From positions 163,245 to 227,244 of the forward strand of contig NZ_BMPB01000015.1 of assembly GCF_014647375.1 (NCBI RefSeq): a stretch of 64,000 nucleotides of DNA, in the 5' to 3' direction. The stretch comes from Parabacteroides faecis. Lineage in GTDB: Bacteria > Bacteroidota > Bacteroidia > Bacteroidales > Tannerellaceae. This document shows, in pieces, positions 1-8,538 of the stretch (position 1 is the first letter of the stretch; each line of letters begins with the position of its first letter). The notes beneath the pieces were generated by a model. The model worked only from the letters and a program-made list of their open reading frames with translations, was not told the DNA's origin and made no database searches. A program made the position numbers and the translations under genes.

Positions 1-143
1 GATTATTGAGTACTGGTTTTCTGGCTGATAATATCGGAATAGGGAATACTTTTATAATTGGCGGTGTACTGGTCGGGATGATCGGGGTAATTTCATTTTT
101 CGTACCGTCGATAAGAAAGTTGCGAGATAGCTTTATTCCATAA
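1..143 (+). CDS. MFS-type transporter, C-terminal fragment
   Basis: An open frame enters from the left edge (codons begin at base 3) and stops with TAA at 141-143. The 46 visible residues contain one hydrophobic helix rich in Gly, Val and Ile, followed by a short basic tail (PSIRKLRDSF). This is what the last transmembrane helix and cytoplasmic end of a major facilitator transporter look like. Substrate and family cannot be told from this fragment. A strong hairpin follows 38 bp after the stop, so the gene probably ends its own transcript there. Confidence 0.55.
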   Translation, partial: LLSTGFLADNIGIGNTFIIGGVLVGMIGVISFFVPSIRKLRDSFIP

Positions 144-180
144 CTTGTCAGAGAAGAATCAAAAATACTTATTGTATAAA

Positions 181-223
181 ATGGCATTTATTGTAGATGG
201 TGAATATCTATAATAAATGCCAT
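181..223 (+). terminator. Long hairpin after the MFS gene, probable terminator
   Basis: ATGGCATTTATT at 181-192 pairs perfectly with AATAAATGCCAT at 212-223. The stem continues inward (G-U wobble, then TAGAT/ATCTA) to an 18-bp stem with a 7-nt loop. The run after it is AT-rich rather than a clean T tract. Confidence 0.6.
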
Positions 224-230
224 TTATGAC

Positions 231-249
231 ATAGTTCTGATAGAACTAG
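231..249. promoter_or_regulatory. Upstream operator-like palindrome, copy 1
   Basis: TAGTTCT (232-238), a 3-bp spacer, AGAACTA (242-248). The same palindrome recurs at 451-469, 220 bp downstream. It is a candidate remote operator for the susC promoter. Confidence 0.5.
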
Positions 250-427
250 TGCAAGCCGTACACCAATAAAGACCAGAAATACAATAAGATAAACAAAAAG
301 GAATTGAAAACTACCGCTACTTAAGATTAACTTATTTTCTTAGATTAATTATTAACATTATCCAGCTTAAATATTGACTATTATTAATTTAATTGTTTCA
401 ATAAGCTATTTATAATAAAAAATATAC

Positions 428-469
428 TATATTTGCAGCATAAATATAAAATAGTTCTATCAGAACTAT
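428..469 (+). promoter_or_regulatory. susC promoter -7 box and operator palindrome, copy 2
   Basis: TATATTTG at 428-435 fits the Bacteroidota -7 consensus TAnnTTTG. No good -33 box is spaced correctly. A perfect palindrome, ATAGTTCT-ATC-AGAACTAT (451-469), lies about 15 bp downstream of the -7 box. It would overlap the start of the transcript, a typical place for a repressor operator. It matches the palindrome at 231-249. Confidence 0.5.
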
Positions 470-609
470 GTTTGGTGGTTTAAATCCTTAGAGACGTGAG
501 AATCTGAATGCCATAGAAAATATGTAATCTATAAGTAGTGGTGAGTTTCAGCTCCTTGGATCTAATTCATATAGTTACTAGTATTATTATTAAACAAAAA
601 GCAATTGTT

Positions 610-3600
610 ATGTTGAAAATCGCAAGACCAGTCAGCCTTATGCTATTGTCTGTTGCATTATGCTCCGGGGGAGCTTATGCATCCGGTCATACAGCAATTC
701 CCAAAGTTGACATTTCTCAGCAACAAAAAAGTTTGAAAGGGACAGTGAGTGATGATTTCGGCCCTGTTGCCGGAGCTTCTGTTGTCGTAAAAGGTACGAC
801 GAACGGAACAGTTACCGATATGGACGGTAATTTTGTTCTGGACGTCAGAAACGGAGATGTGATCCAGATTTCTTTCATCGGTTATCTGACTCAGGAGATT
901 AAGTATACGGGGCAATCTTCTCTGAAAGTCAGTTTGGTCGAGGATACACAAAAACTGGATGAAGTTGTAGTGGTGGGTTACGGAACACAGCAGAAAGCCA
1001 ACCTTTCGGGAGCCGTGGCATCTGTGGCCAGTGACGAGTTGACCAATCGCCCCATCTCTAATGTATCATCCGGATTGCAGGGATTGATGCCGGGTGTAAC
1101 GATCACAGCCGGTGAGGGTCGTCCGGGACAGGATGGTAGTAATATCCGTATCCGTGGTGTCGGAACCCTGAACAACGCTTCCCCTTATATCCTGATCGAT
1201 GGTATCGAAAGCGGTTCGATGGACAGTGTCGACCCTAATGATATCGAAAGTATCTCTGTCCTGAAAGATGCATCCTCCGCAGCCATCTATGGTTCGAAAG
1301 CATCTAACGGTGTAATCCTGATAACCACCAAACGAGGTAAATCGGGTGCTCCCCGCATCTCTTACAACGGCTATGTCGGTGTATCGAGTCCCACTGCCGT
1401 TATCGACCGTGTAAGTTCGGCCGAATATGCTATGCTGTATAACCGGATCGACGATAACAACGGGCAACCGCACCGGTACAGCGATGAAGATATCCGTCTG
1501 TTCCAGGATGGTTCCGACCCATACGGACATCCGAACACCGACTGGAATGATGCCGCTTACCGTACGGGAGTATTGCATAAACACAATGTGAATGTGAGCG
1601 GTGGTAATGAGAACACGAAGTATATGGCCTCTGTCGGCTATCTGGGACAGACCGGTATTCTTCCCAATTCGGAACGTAAGCAGTTTAACGGCCGTACGAA
1701 CCTGGATATGAATATCACCAAGAGACTGACCGTCCGTTTGAATATGGCTTATATCAAGAATGACTATAAAGACCCGAACTCCAACTACGGCGGCGGTTGG
1801 TCCGACCAGATCATTCGCCAGTTGAATATTCTGAGTCCGATGATCCCTATTTATAATGAAGACGGAACTTACGGTTCTACGAATGACGGAAACCCTATTG
1901 CCTGGCTGAACTCGGGGCAGACGGTCGATAAATACAACCAGAACTTCACTGGTTCACTGGCTGTCGACTATCAGATCATAGATGGCTTGAAAGCAACCTT
2001 GTCCGGCTCGTATGTAAATGATGACCAACATTTCAAGACATTTGTTATGAAACTGGCCGAAGATCCGGCGCAGGCAAACCGTCCGAACAGTCTCGAAGAA
2101 CGTTTCACGAACTGGACACGTTATAACTTCGATGCTTTGTTGAACTACGACAAGACATTCGGTAAACACGGACTGAAAGTAATGTTGGGATACCATACCG
2201 AACAATACGATGTACGTTATAATGATATGTATCGCGAAAACTTCCCGAACAATGAACTGGACGATATGAATGCCGGTGCTACCGCAACGCAAACCAACTC
2301 CGGTTTTACCCGCGAACTAGCCATGCTTTCCTATTTCGGTCGTGTGAACTACGACTATGCCGGAAAGTATTTGTTGGAAGCCAATTTCCGTTCGGATGCT
2401 TCTTCCCGCTTCGCTCCCGGACACCGTTGGGGCTATTTCCCTTCTTTCTCTGCCGCATGGCGTATCAGCGAAGAGAGTTTTATGGAAAATACGAGAGACT
2501 GGTTGAACAGCCTGAAGATCCGCGGATCGTGGGGTATGCTCGGTAACCAGGATGCATTGAGTGACGGAACACCTACCGGCGGTGACTTCTATCCCTGGCT
2601 GAATACCTATAACCTGGGGGCAAATTATCCGATGGGCGGTTCGCTGACAACCGGTTATTATCAGGGAAGTTATAAGATCGAAGACCTTTCATGGGAAAAG
2701 TCGACCACCTGGGGGCTGGGACTGGATGCTATAATCAATGATAAGATCAGCTTCACTTTCGATTATTACGATCGTAAGACGACGGATATTATCATGGAAG
2801 TACCTGTGCCGACCGAATTTGCATTGGGAGCTTACAAAGACAATGTCGGTGCTATGCGTAACCGCGGTGTTGAAATCCAGTTGGGTTACAACAATACCTG
2901 GGGCGACTGGAAACTGGGCGTTGTCGGTAACTTTGCCTACAATAAGAACAAGATTGAAAACCTGGGCGGTGTAAACCGTATGGCAGACGGCGACTTCATG
3001 CGCCAGGTCGGTTCGCCGATCAATTCATGGTATGTGTACAGAACCGACGGTTTCTTCCAGTCGGATGACGAAGCACAGGCCTGGATGGATAAATATGCCG
3101 GACAGGACGGCTATCCGTTCGGTCTTAAGTTCAAAGGCGGCGACCTGAAGTATGTGGATACGAACGGCGACGGTAAGATCACGGCTGAAGACCGCGAACT
3201 ATATAAGACAAAAGACCCGGTGATGACTTTCGGTCTGAACCTGAACGCCGGTTATAAGAACTTCGACCTTACCCTGAACTTTACAGGTGCTGCGAATGTC
3301 GGTTTTGCTTATACAAAAGAAGCTTTCGGTGAATTCTCAGGGAGTGCCGGCCACCCGTCGACAGCCTGGTTGGACTCATGGACACCCGAAAATAAGAACG
3401 CAAGTATGCCTCGCGTTGCGGAAGCCCGTATGTCACCGAGTGAAGCATCCGTCGTTTTCTCCGATTTCTGGGTAATGAACACAAGCTATCTGCGTCTGAA
3501 AACGGCCCAGTTGGGATATACTTTCCCGAAAGGACTCCTGGAAAAAGCAGGTATCCAGAACCTGAGAGTGTATTATTCGGCAGAAAACCTGTTAACATTC

Positions 3601-3702
3601 GACTCTATGCCGTTGAATGTAGACCCGGAAACTGTAAGTACGCGTTTGTCGAGCTATCCTTTATCGACAACCCATTCATTCGGTGTTAATGTTACCTTCT
3701 AA
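610..3702 (+). CDS. SusC/RagA-family TonB-dependent outer-membrane transporter
   Basis: This is the outer-membrane barrel of a SusCD nutrient importer, which takes up oligosaccharides or peptides using TonB energy. I chose ATG 610 (1030 aa) over the in-frame GTG at 538, because only the ATG puts a signal peptide (cleavage near residue 24, after AYA) at the N-terminus. A carboxypeptidase-D-like domain (about 41-115) follows, then the plug beginning with the family motif DEVVVVGYGTQ, then the barrel. An EF-hand-like calcium loop (DTNGDGKITAED) lies near residue 850. The gene ends 34 bp before susD. No glycosidase, sulfatase or anti-sigma gene adjoins it, so the substrate is unknown. Two matching palindromes upstream suggest control by a DNA-binding repressor. 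Confidence 0.95.
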   Translation: MLKIARPVSLMLLSVALCSGGAYASGHTAIPKVDISQQQKSLKGTVSDDFGPVAGASVVVKGTTNGTVTDMDGNFVLDVRNGDVIQISFIGYLTQEIKYTGQSSLKVSLVEDTQKLDEVVVVGYGTQQKANLSGAVASVASDELTNRPISNVSSGLQGLMPGVTITAGEGRPGQDGSNIRIRGVGTLNNASPYILIDGIESGSMDSVDPNDIESISVLKDASSAAIYGSKASNGVILITTKRGKSGAPRISYNGYVGVSSPTAVIDRVSSAEYAMLYNRIDDNNGQPHRYSDEDIRLFQDGSDPYGHPNTDWNDAAYRTGVLHKHNVNVSGGNENTKYMASVGYLGQTGILPNSERKQFNGRTNLDMNITKRLTVRLNMAYIKNDYKDPNSNYGGGWSDQIIRQLNILSPMIPIYNEDGTYGSTNDGNPIAWLNSGQTVDKYNQNFTGSLAVDYQIIDGLKATLSGSYVNDDQHFKTFVMKLAEDPAQANRPNSLEERFTNWTRYNFDALLNYDKTFGKHGLKVMLGYHTEQYDVRYNDMYRENFPNNELDDMNAGATATQTNSGFTRELAMLSYFGRVNYDYAGKYLLEANFRSDASSRFAPGHRWGYFPSFSAAWRISEESFMENTRDWLNSLKIRGSWGMLGNQDALSDGTPTGGDFYPWLNTYNLGANYPMGGSLTTGYYQGSYKIEDLSWEKSTTWGLGLDAIINDKISFTFDYYDRKTTDIIMEVPVPTEFALGAYKDNVGAMRNRGVEIQLGYNNTWGDWKLGVVGNFAYNKNKIENLGGVNRMADGDFMRQVGSPINSWYVYRTDGFFQSDDEAQAWMDKYAGQDGYPFGLKFKGGDLKYVDTNGDGKITAEDRELYKTKDPVMTFGLNLNAGYKNFDLTLNFTGAANVGFAYTKEAFGEFSGSAGHPSTAWLDSWTPENKNASMPRVAEARMSPSEASVVFSDFWVMNTSYLRLKTAQLGYTFPKGLLEKAGIQNLRVYYSAENLLTFDSMPLNVDPETVSTRLSSYPLSTTHSFGVNVTF

Positions 3703-3736
3703 ATGATTAATGATTATCTAATATAAGTTGAATTTT

Positions 3737-5344
3737 ATGAAACGATTATCTATATATTTATTGGCCGGAGTAGCTCTTTTGTCTGCCTCCTGCTCTGACT
3801 TTTTAGATACAGCTCCACATGATGCCCTGTCGCCTTCCACTACCTGGAAGACAGAGGCCGATGCCGAAAGCTTTGTGGTAGGATGTTATAACGGTTTGTG
3901 GGATCCGGGCTCGATCCTGTATCTGGATTGCGGTTCCGATCTGGGGTATAACAACTTCTCCTGGGAAGGATGGCGTCCGTGGGGAGACGGCTCTTTGTCA
4001 AGCTCCAATACAGGTGCTTCGTTCTATAGTTTTACCATTATCCGCCGTTGTAATACGGTACTCGATAATATCGATAACGTAGAGTTCAAATCGGAAGAAA
4101 AGAAAAAAGACCTGATCGCACAAGCCAAGGCGATCCGTGCTTACAAATACTTCCTGATGAACTGGTGGTATGGCGGTGTGCCTATCATCGACTCTTACCT
4201 GACGGCCGAGGAGGCCCAGGTGCCCCGTAATACGGAAGAAGAAGTGCGTAAACAGATCGCTCAGGACCTGGATGATGCCCTGGCCGGTATCAATACGGTT
4301 CCTTCCGAACGCGGACGTATTGCCAAAGGTGGCGTTTTAGCTATTAAAATGCGTGAAGCCTTGTATTATGGCGAATGGCAGAAAGCCAAAGAGGCTGCCC
4401 AGGCTATCATCGACCTGAAACAGTATGAGCTCGATCCTGATTTCTCCAACCTGTTCAAACTGACCGGTGTCGACTCGAAAGAAATTATCATTGCCGACCA
4501 ACGTATTCCCAATACCTTCGGTCTGGGTACGATAGGCCAGATGTATAACAACAAGGATGCCGGCTGGTCGTCTATCGTTCCGACTCAGAACCTGGTGGAT
4601 ATGTATGAAATGACGGACGGTAAAACGAAGGAAGAGTCGAGCCTGTACGATGCGGCTCATCCGTTCGCCAACCGCGATCCCCGTATGGAAATGACCATCC
4701 TGTTCCCGGGACAGGACTGGAGAGGTGAGGTATTGAATACACTGGACGAACTGACACCGGAAGGCGGGAAGAACATCAACTATCCGACCTATACGGACAA
4801 TGCTTCCAAGACGGCTCTTACCTGGGCGAAATACCTGGACCCGTTTGAACAATATCCCAATGTATGGAATACCGGAGCTTGTGTGATCGTATTCCGTTAT
4901 GCCGAGGTATTGCTTTCTTATGCTGAAGCCGAAAACGAGTTGAACGGTCCTTCGGCTCAGGTGTACGACTATCTGGATCAGATCCGTACCCGTGCAGGTA
5001 TGCCGGTGGTAGACAGGGCGAAGTATGCATCTAAAGACCAATTGCGTGAACTGATCCGCCGCGAACGGGCTGTCGAGTTTGCCGGTGAGGGTTTGCGTCG
5101 TGCTGATATTCTGCGTTGGAAAGATGCCAATAATAAAATGCTGGCTGAGACAGTATTGAACGGTACATTGAACCGTATTTCCGGTACTATCGACTACAAT
5201 GAAACGGATTCTTACAAACGTGCTGTCGTAAAAGGCTCGGAGTTCATCGAAAACCGCCAGTTCTCCGCAAAGAACCGTTACTTGCCGATCCCCCAGAGTA
5301 GCATAGATAAGAATCCGAAACTGGAACAGAATCCGGGCTATTGA
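3737..5344 (+). CDS. SusD/RagB-family nutrient-binding lipoprotein
   Basis: This is the surface lipoprotein that caps the SusC barrel and binds substrate. I use ATG 3737 (535 aa) rather than the TTG at 3728. The lipobox LLSASC puts the lipidated Cys at residue 19, and the next residues (SDFLDTAP) are the usual SusD start. The C-terminal part has the family's RRERAVEFAGEG and RRADILRWK motifs and the typical ending KNRYLPIPQSSIDKNPKLEQNPGY-like tail. It follows susC by 34 bp and shares its transcript. Nothing in the sequence identifies the ligand. Confidence 0.95.
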   Translation: MKRLSIYLLAGVALLSASCSDFLDTAPHDALSPSTTWKTEADAESFVVGCYNGLWDPGSILYLDCGSDLGYNNFSWEGWRPWGDGSLSSSNTGASFYSFTIIRRCNTVLDNIDNVEFKSEEKKKDLIAQAKAIRAYKYFLMNWWYGGVPIIDSYLTAEEAQVPRNTEEEVRKQIAQDLDDALAGINTVPSERGRIAKGGVLAIKMREALYYGEWQKAKEAAQAIIDLKQYELDPDFSNLFKLTGVDSKEIIIADQRIPNTFGLGTIGQMYNNKDAGWSSIVPTQNLVDMYEMTDGKTKEESSLYDAAHPFANRDPRMEMTILFPGQDWRGEVLNTLDELTPEGGKNINYPTYTDNASKTALTWAKYLDPFEQYPNVWNTGACVIVFRYAEVLLSYAEAENELNGPSAQVYDYLDQIRTRAGMPVVDRAKYASKDQLRELIRRERAVEFAGEGLRRADILRWKDANNKMLAETVLNGTLNRISGTIDYNETDSYKRAVVKGSEFIENRQFSAKNRYLPIPQSSIDKNPKLEQNPGY

Positions 5345-5396
5345 TCTGTGTGATTCTGCGTGCCATTTAATACTTGGAACGCCTTTATATATAGCG

Positions 5397-5460
5397 GAGG
5401 AAGAGTTTTAACCGCTGTCATTTCTTTGACAGTATGGCTGAAAAGCTCTTCCTCACTGTT
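5397..5460 (+). terminator. Compound hairpin after susD
   Basis: GAGGAAGAG (5397-5405) pairs with CTCTTCCTC (5446-5454), enclosing a second hairpin CTGTCA/TGACAG (5415-5432). It lies 53 bp after the susD stop and is the likely end of the susCD transcript. Confidence 0.6.
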
Positions 5461-5542
5461 TATTAGAAAGAATACTACCGAAAACTATTGCTTTTCTCCC
5501 GATATTTTATATCTTTAGTCCTGACTTAGTAAAGCCATCCTC

Positions 5543-5612
5543 TACACCTCGGCAGACCACGGTGTACACTTTATCCGATTATCCTATACACCATAATCGA
5601 CTATCCTGTACA
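5543..5612. repeat. Small repeats upstream of the HU-like gene
   Basis: A 15-bp direct repeat, CGAYTATCCTRTACA, occurs at 5576-5590 and 5598-5612. The start-to-start distance is 22 bp, two helical turns. Just upstream, TACACC (5543-5548) and GGTGTA (5561-5566) form a short inverted repeat. These may be regulatory sites for the HU-like gene at 5706. The rest of 5461-5705 is AT-rich with no gene. Confidence 0.35.
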
Positions 5613-5705
5613 GGCTGATATTACCGGATTGTAACCTTTGATATAGAAGGTGGTAAGCTATGATATAACTAGTAGTAATATTAAATCTAAAAGAAAGGGA
5701 ACCGC

Positions 5706-6092
5706 ATGGCTGTAAAGTACAAACTCACGAAAATCAATGACAATATTACCAATAAAGAGCAGGTGAAGTACTCAGTAACCACCGTAAGCAACGGTAATGT
5801 TAATCTCGACGCCCTGGCAGAACAGATGGCCGATGCCAGCACCTTCAACTATGGAGAAGTGAAAGGAATGATCGAAAACCTGACCCGTATGATTGCATTT
5901 CATCTGAAAGATGGCTATACCGTTACAATAGACGGTTTGGGTACGTTCAGTATCACCGCCCAACCGAACCGGGAAGTGGAAGTTCCTTCTAAAATACGTG
6001 CCGAATCGATCAAATTGAAAAGTATCAGCTTTAAACCCAGTCCGAAACTGAAAGAAAAGCTGAGTGATATTGAATTCACGAAGCTGAAATAA
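5706..6092 (+). CDS. HU/IHF-like histone-type DNA-binding protein
   Basis: A 128-aa basic protein of the HU-related family common in Bacteroidota (longer than classic HU, about 90 aa). The middle segment reads like an HU helical pair followed by the beta arm (IDGLGTFSITAQPN), and the end is Lys-rich. HU-like proteins bend and compact DNA. In this subgroup I know of no defined target. It stands alone, 157 bp before a VapE-like gene on the same strand. HU-like genes often lie near such genes in Bacteroidales, which suggests a link but does not prove it. It could instead be a general nucleoid protein. Confidence 0.85.
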   Translation: MAVKYKLTKINDNITNKEQVKYSVTTVSNGNVNLDALAEQMADASTFNYGEVKGMIENLTRMIAFHLKDGYTVTIDGLGTFSITAQPNREVEVPSKIRAESIKLKSISFKPSPKLKEKLSDIEFTKLK

Positions 6093-6125
6093 TCGTTTAT
6101 ACATAAAGTTTTGGGAATTTATCTG

Positions 6126-6218
6126 TCATCTGCCACTATTGTTGGTAGATGGCTGAAAGATATTTTATTAGGTGTGGCAGATGATGAGGTGCTATCTGCA
6201 ACAGCATCTGTTATCTGT
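6126..6218. repeat. GCAGATG-type repeats and hairpin upstream of the VapE-like gene
   Basis: TCATCTGCCAC (6126-6136), GGCAGATGATGA (6176-6187) and ATCTGCAACA are repeats of one short motif in both orientations. The outer part (AGGTGTGGCAGAT at about 6170, ATCTGTCACACACCT ending near 6218) folds into a hairpin. Related copies follow the gene at 8326-8490. Confidence 0.5.
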
Positions 6219-6248
6219 CACACACCTCAAATAAAATAAAGGGTATTT

Positions 6249-8321
6249 ATGAAAGTAACACAAATGAAAGGTGATGGAAAGTCGCTGAAAAATATAGAGT
6301 TGGATGCTGTAATGGCAACGATGGCCAATGAAGAGTATAGCAGAGAAATAGCATTGTTGAGAGAGTCACTGAAAAGCATAATGCCTGGTCGCAAAAATGT
6401 CCATGCCGATAAGATCCCTGTTTTACTGTTTGCTGCTAAGTTCAGGAAAAAAGAGAATGAACTGTATTTCAGCTCGTACAATGGAGTCGTTTTGGTACAG
6501 GTCAATAATCTGGCAGATCGCCGGGAAGTGGAAAAGATAAAGAAATTAGCTTCTGAAGCTCCGCAGACGCTGGCGGCTTTTACCGGATCAAGTGGGAAAA
6601 GTGTGAAAATACTGGTTCTGTTTACCCTGCCGGATGGTTCTTTGCCGCAAACGAAAGAGTTGGCAGAATTGTTTCATGCAGCAGCCTGCCGGCGTACGGT
6701 GAATTATTACCGTGGTCAGTTACAATGTGATATTCCGTTTGAAAATCCGTCTTTGGAGCAAGGGTGCAGGTTCTCGTATGATCCGGAACTTTATTATAAT
6801 CCTTCGGCTATCCCATTGACATTGGAGCAACCGATGCAGCTGTCTTCTGAAATTACCTACAGGGAGGCGGTTGAGAAAAATGAAGACCCATTACTGCGAT
6901 TAATGCCGGGTTATGAGCGTAGCCATATTATTTCCCGTTTGTATAATGCCTGTGTACAGGATGCGTTGGACAAGACCGGAGGGCTGGATGAAGGGAGAGA
7001 GGTCAGGCCTTTTCTGATCCGGTTGGCTGAAAACTGTTTCCATTCGGGTATCCCGGAAGAAGATGCTGTTCGTTGGACGATGATATACCAGGATCTGACC
7101 TTTTTTGAAGAGGAAATAAGGGAAACGATACATACGGCTTATCAATTATCCAGGAATTTCGGGAAGAAGTTTATTGTATCCCAGGAACAATTGATGGCTG
7201 TTAAAACGGCTGAGTTTATGAAGCGGCGTTATGAATTCCGGCGTAATATGCTGACCGGGGAGGTCGAGTTTCGTGCCCGCGGATCTTATTATATTCAGTT
7301 TGCTCCGATAACAGATACCGTATTGAATAGTATCGGGTTGAATGCTCAGGCGGAGGGGTTGGCATTGTGGGACAGGGATGTGAAACGGTATGTTTATTCG
7401 GATCGCGCACCGGTCTTTCACCCATTGGATGATTTTCTGGATCATTTGCCTGTCTGGGACGGAAAGGATCATATTCGTGCTTTGGCAGATACATTGCCGA
7501 CTGCTAATCCGGATTGGCGCGATTTGTTTTATATTTGGTTTCTGAGTATGGTTATGCATTGGCGCAGGCGCGAACATTTGCATGCGAACAGTTCGTTGCC
7601 ATTGTTGGTAGGTCCGCAGGGATGCGGCAAGTCTACCTGGTGCCGGAATTTGTTACCTCCTTCCCTGCGTCTATATTATACCGATAGCATTGATTTCGGG
7701 AACAAGCGAAATGCGGAGTTGATGTTAAGTCGTTTTGCACTGATCAATATCGACGAGTTCGACTCGGTTAGTTCCGCTTATCAGAGTTTTTTGAAGCATG
7801 TCCTTCAAAAGCCGGTAGTCAATGCCCGTCAGCCTTATAAGCGGAGTGTCGATGCGCTGCATCGTTATGCTTCTTTCATTGCGACCTGCAATAATTACGA
7901 TTTATTATCCGACCCGACCGGAAGCCGGCGTTTTATTTGTATTGAAATAACAGGTACGATCGATCATTCGTCTACGGTAAATTACGAGCAATTGTATGCA
8001 CAGGCATCAGCCGCTTTAGCTTCCGGAGAGCGTTACTGGTTTACTTCCGAAGAAGAGTTTTCGACGACAAAGAATAATGAGGCTTTTCAGCAAATGCCTG
8101 TCGAAGAACAATTGCTTTTGCAATATTTCCGTCCCGCTTTGCCGGATGAAGATTGTGAATGTTTTTCTCCGATTGAAATAATCCTTTATCTGCAAAAGAT
8201 GAGTGGTGTGAAGTTGGGGAATAAACGGTTATCTTATTTCGGTCGCCTGTTACAGAAAAACAAGTATCCTTCCCGGCGTACCCGACGCGGTACTTGCTAT
8301 TCTGTCGTAAAAATAAAGTAA
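6249..8321 (+). CDS. VirE/BT4734-like N-terminal and VapE-like P-loop protein
   Basis: A 690-aa protein. Residues about 40-190 resemble the BT4734/VirE N-terminal domain. The second half resembles the virulence-associated protein E (VapE) ATPase: a Walker A (VGPQGCGKST, near 453), an acidic Walker B (INIDEFD, near 498) and conserved SFIATCNN and SRRFICIEI segments. VapE-like domains occur in phage, plasmid and island replication proteins and resemble superfamily-3 helicases. This copy stands alone, without integrase or phage genes, so it may be a domesticated or relic replication protein. GCAGATG repeats flank it on both sides. An in-frame ATG 24 bp downstream is an alternative start. I infer a DNA-replication-related role but cannot confirm one. 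Confidence 0.8.
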   Translation: MKVTQMKGDGKSLKNIELDAVMATMANEEYSREIALLRESLKSIMPGRKNVHADKIPVLLFAAKFRKKENELYFSSYNGVVLVQVNNLADRREVEKIKKLASEAPQTLAAFTGSSGKSVKILVLFTLPDGSLPQTKELAELFHAAACRRTVNYYRGQLQCDIPFENPSLEQGCRFSYDPELYYNPSAIPLTLEQPMQLSSEITYREAVEKNEDPLLRLMPGYERSHIISRLYNACVQDALDKTGGLDEGREVRPFLIRLAENCFHSGIPEEDAVRWTMIYQDLTFFEEEIRETIHTAYQLSRNFGKKFIVSQEQLMAVKTAEFMKRRYEFRRNMLTGEVEFRARGSYYIQFAPITDTVLNSIGLNAQAEGLALWDRDVKRYVYSDRAPVFHPLDDFLDHLPVWDGKDHIRALADTLPTANPDWRDLFYIWFLSMVMHWRRREHLHANSSLPLLVGPQGCGKSTWCRNLLPPSLRLYYTDSIDFGNKRNAELMLSRFALINIDEFDSVSSAYQSFLKHVLQKPVVNARQPYKRSVDALHRYASFIATCNNYDLLSDPTGSRRFICIEITGTIDHSSTVNYEQLYAQASAALASGERYWFTSEEEFSTTKNNEAFQQMPVEEQLLLQYFRPALPDEDCECFSPIEIILYLQKMSGVKLGNKRLSYFGRLLQKNKYPSRRTRRGTCYSVVKIK

Positions 8322-8325
8322 AGGG

Positions 8326-8490
8326 GTGACAGGTGGCAGATGCGGTTGCAGATAAATAGTTGAGTCTGCAACCGTAAATTCGTTGTTCAATAGTTTGTTA
8401 TGTGTATTTGTTGCAGATGACAGATGAGATAAGTGAAACATTTGTATGAAAGCTGTTCGGCATTGTTGTTGCAGATGATACAAATCTGAT
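8326..8490. repeat. GCAGATG-type repeats downstream of the VapE-like gene
   Basis: GTGGCAGATG, a perfect inverted pair GGTTGCAGA/TCTGCAACC, TTGTTGCAGATGACAGATGA and TTGTTGCAGATGATA lie within 165 bp. The motif is the same as upstream of the VapE-like gene. They resemble iterons in a loose sense: short, repeated, near a replication-like gene. Confidence 0.45.
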
Positions 8491-8508
8491 AAAATGCAAA
8501 CAAATCTG

Positions 8509-8516
8509 TATCTTTG
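8509..8516 (+). promoter_or_regulatory. -7 box of the MATE gene
   Basis: TATCTTTG fits TAnnTTTG and lies 22 bp before ATG 8539. No TTG box is seen at the expected -33 distance. Confidence 0.5.
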
Positions 8517-8538
8517 CATGTCAATATAAGGATGTAAT

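Noticed and set aside
538-609. N-terminal extension of SusC from a GTG codon
   Set aside because: The extra residues precede a clear signal peptide starting at ATG 610.
4337-5041. 234-aa antisense ORF within susD
   Set aside because: Shadow frame of susD with no recognisable motif.
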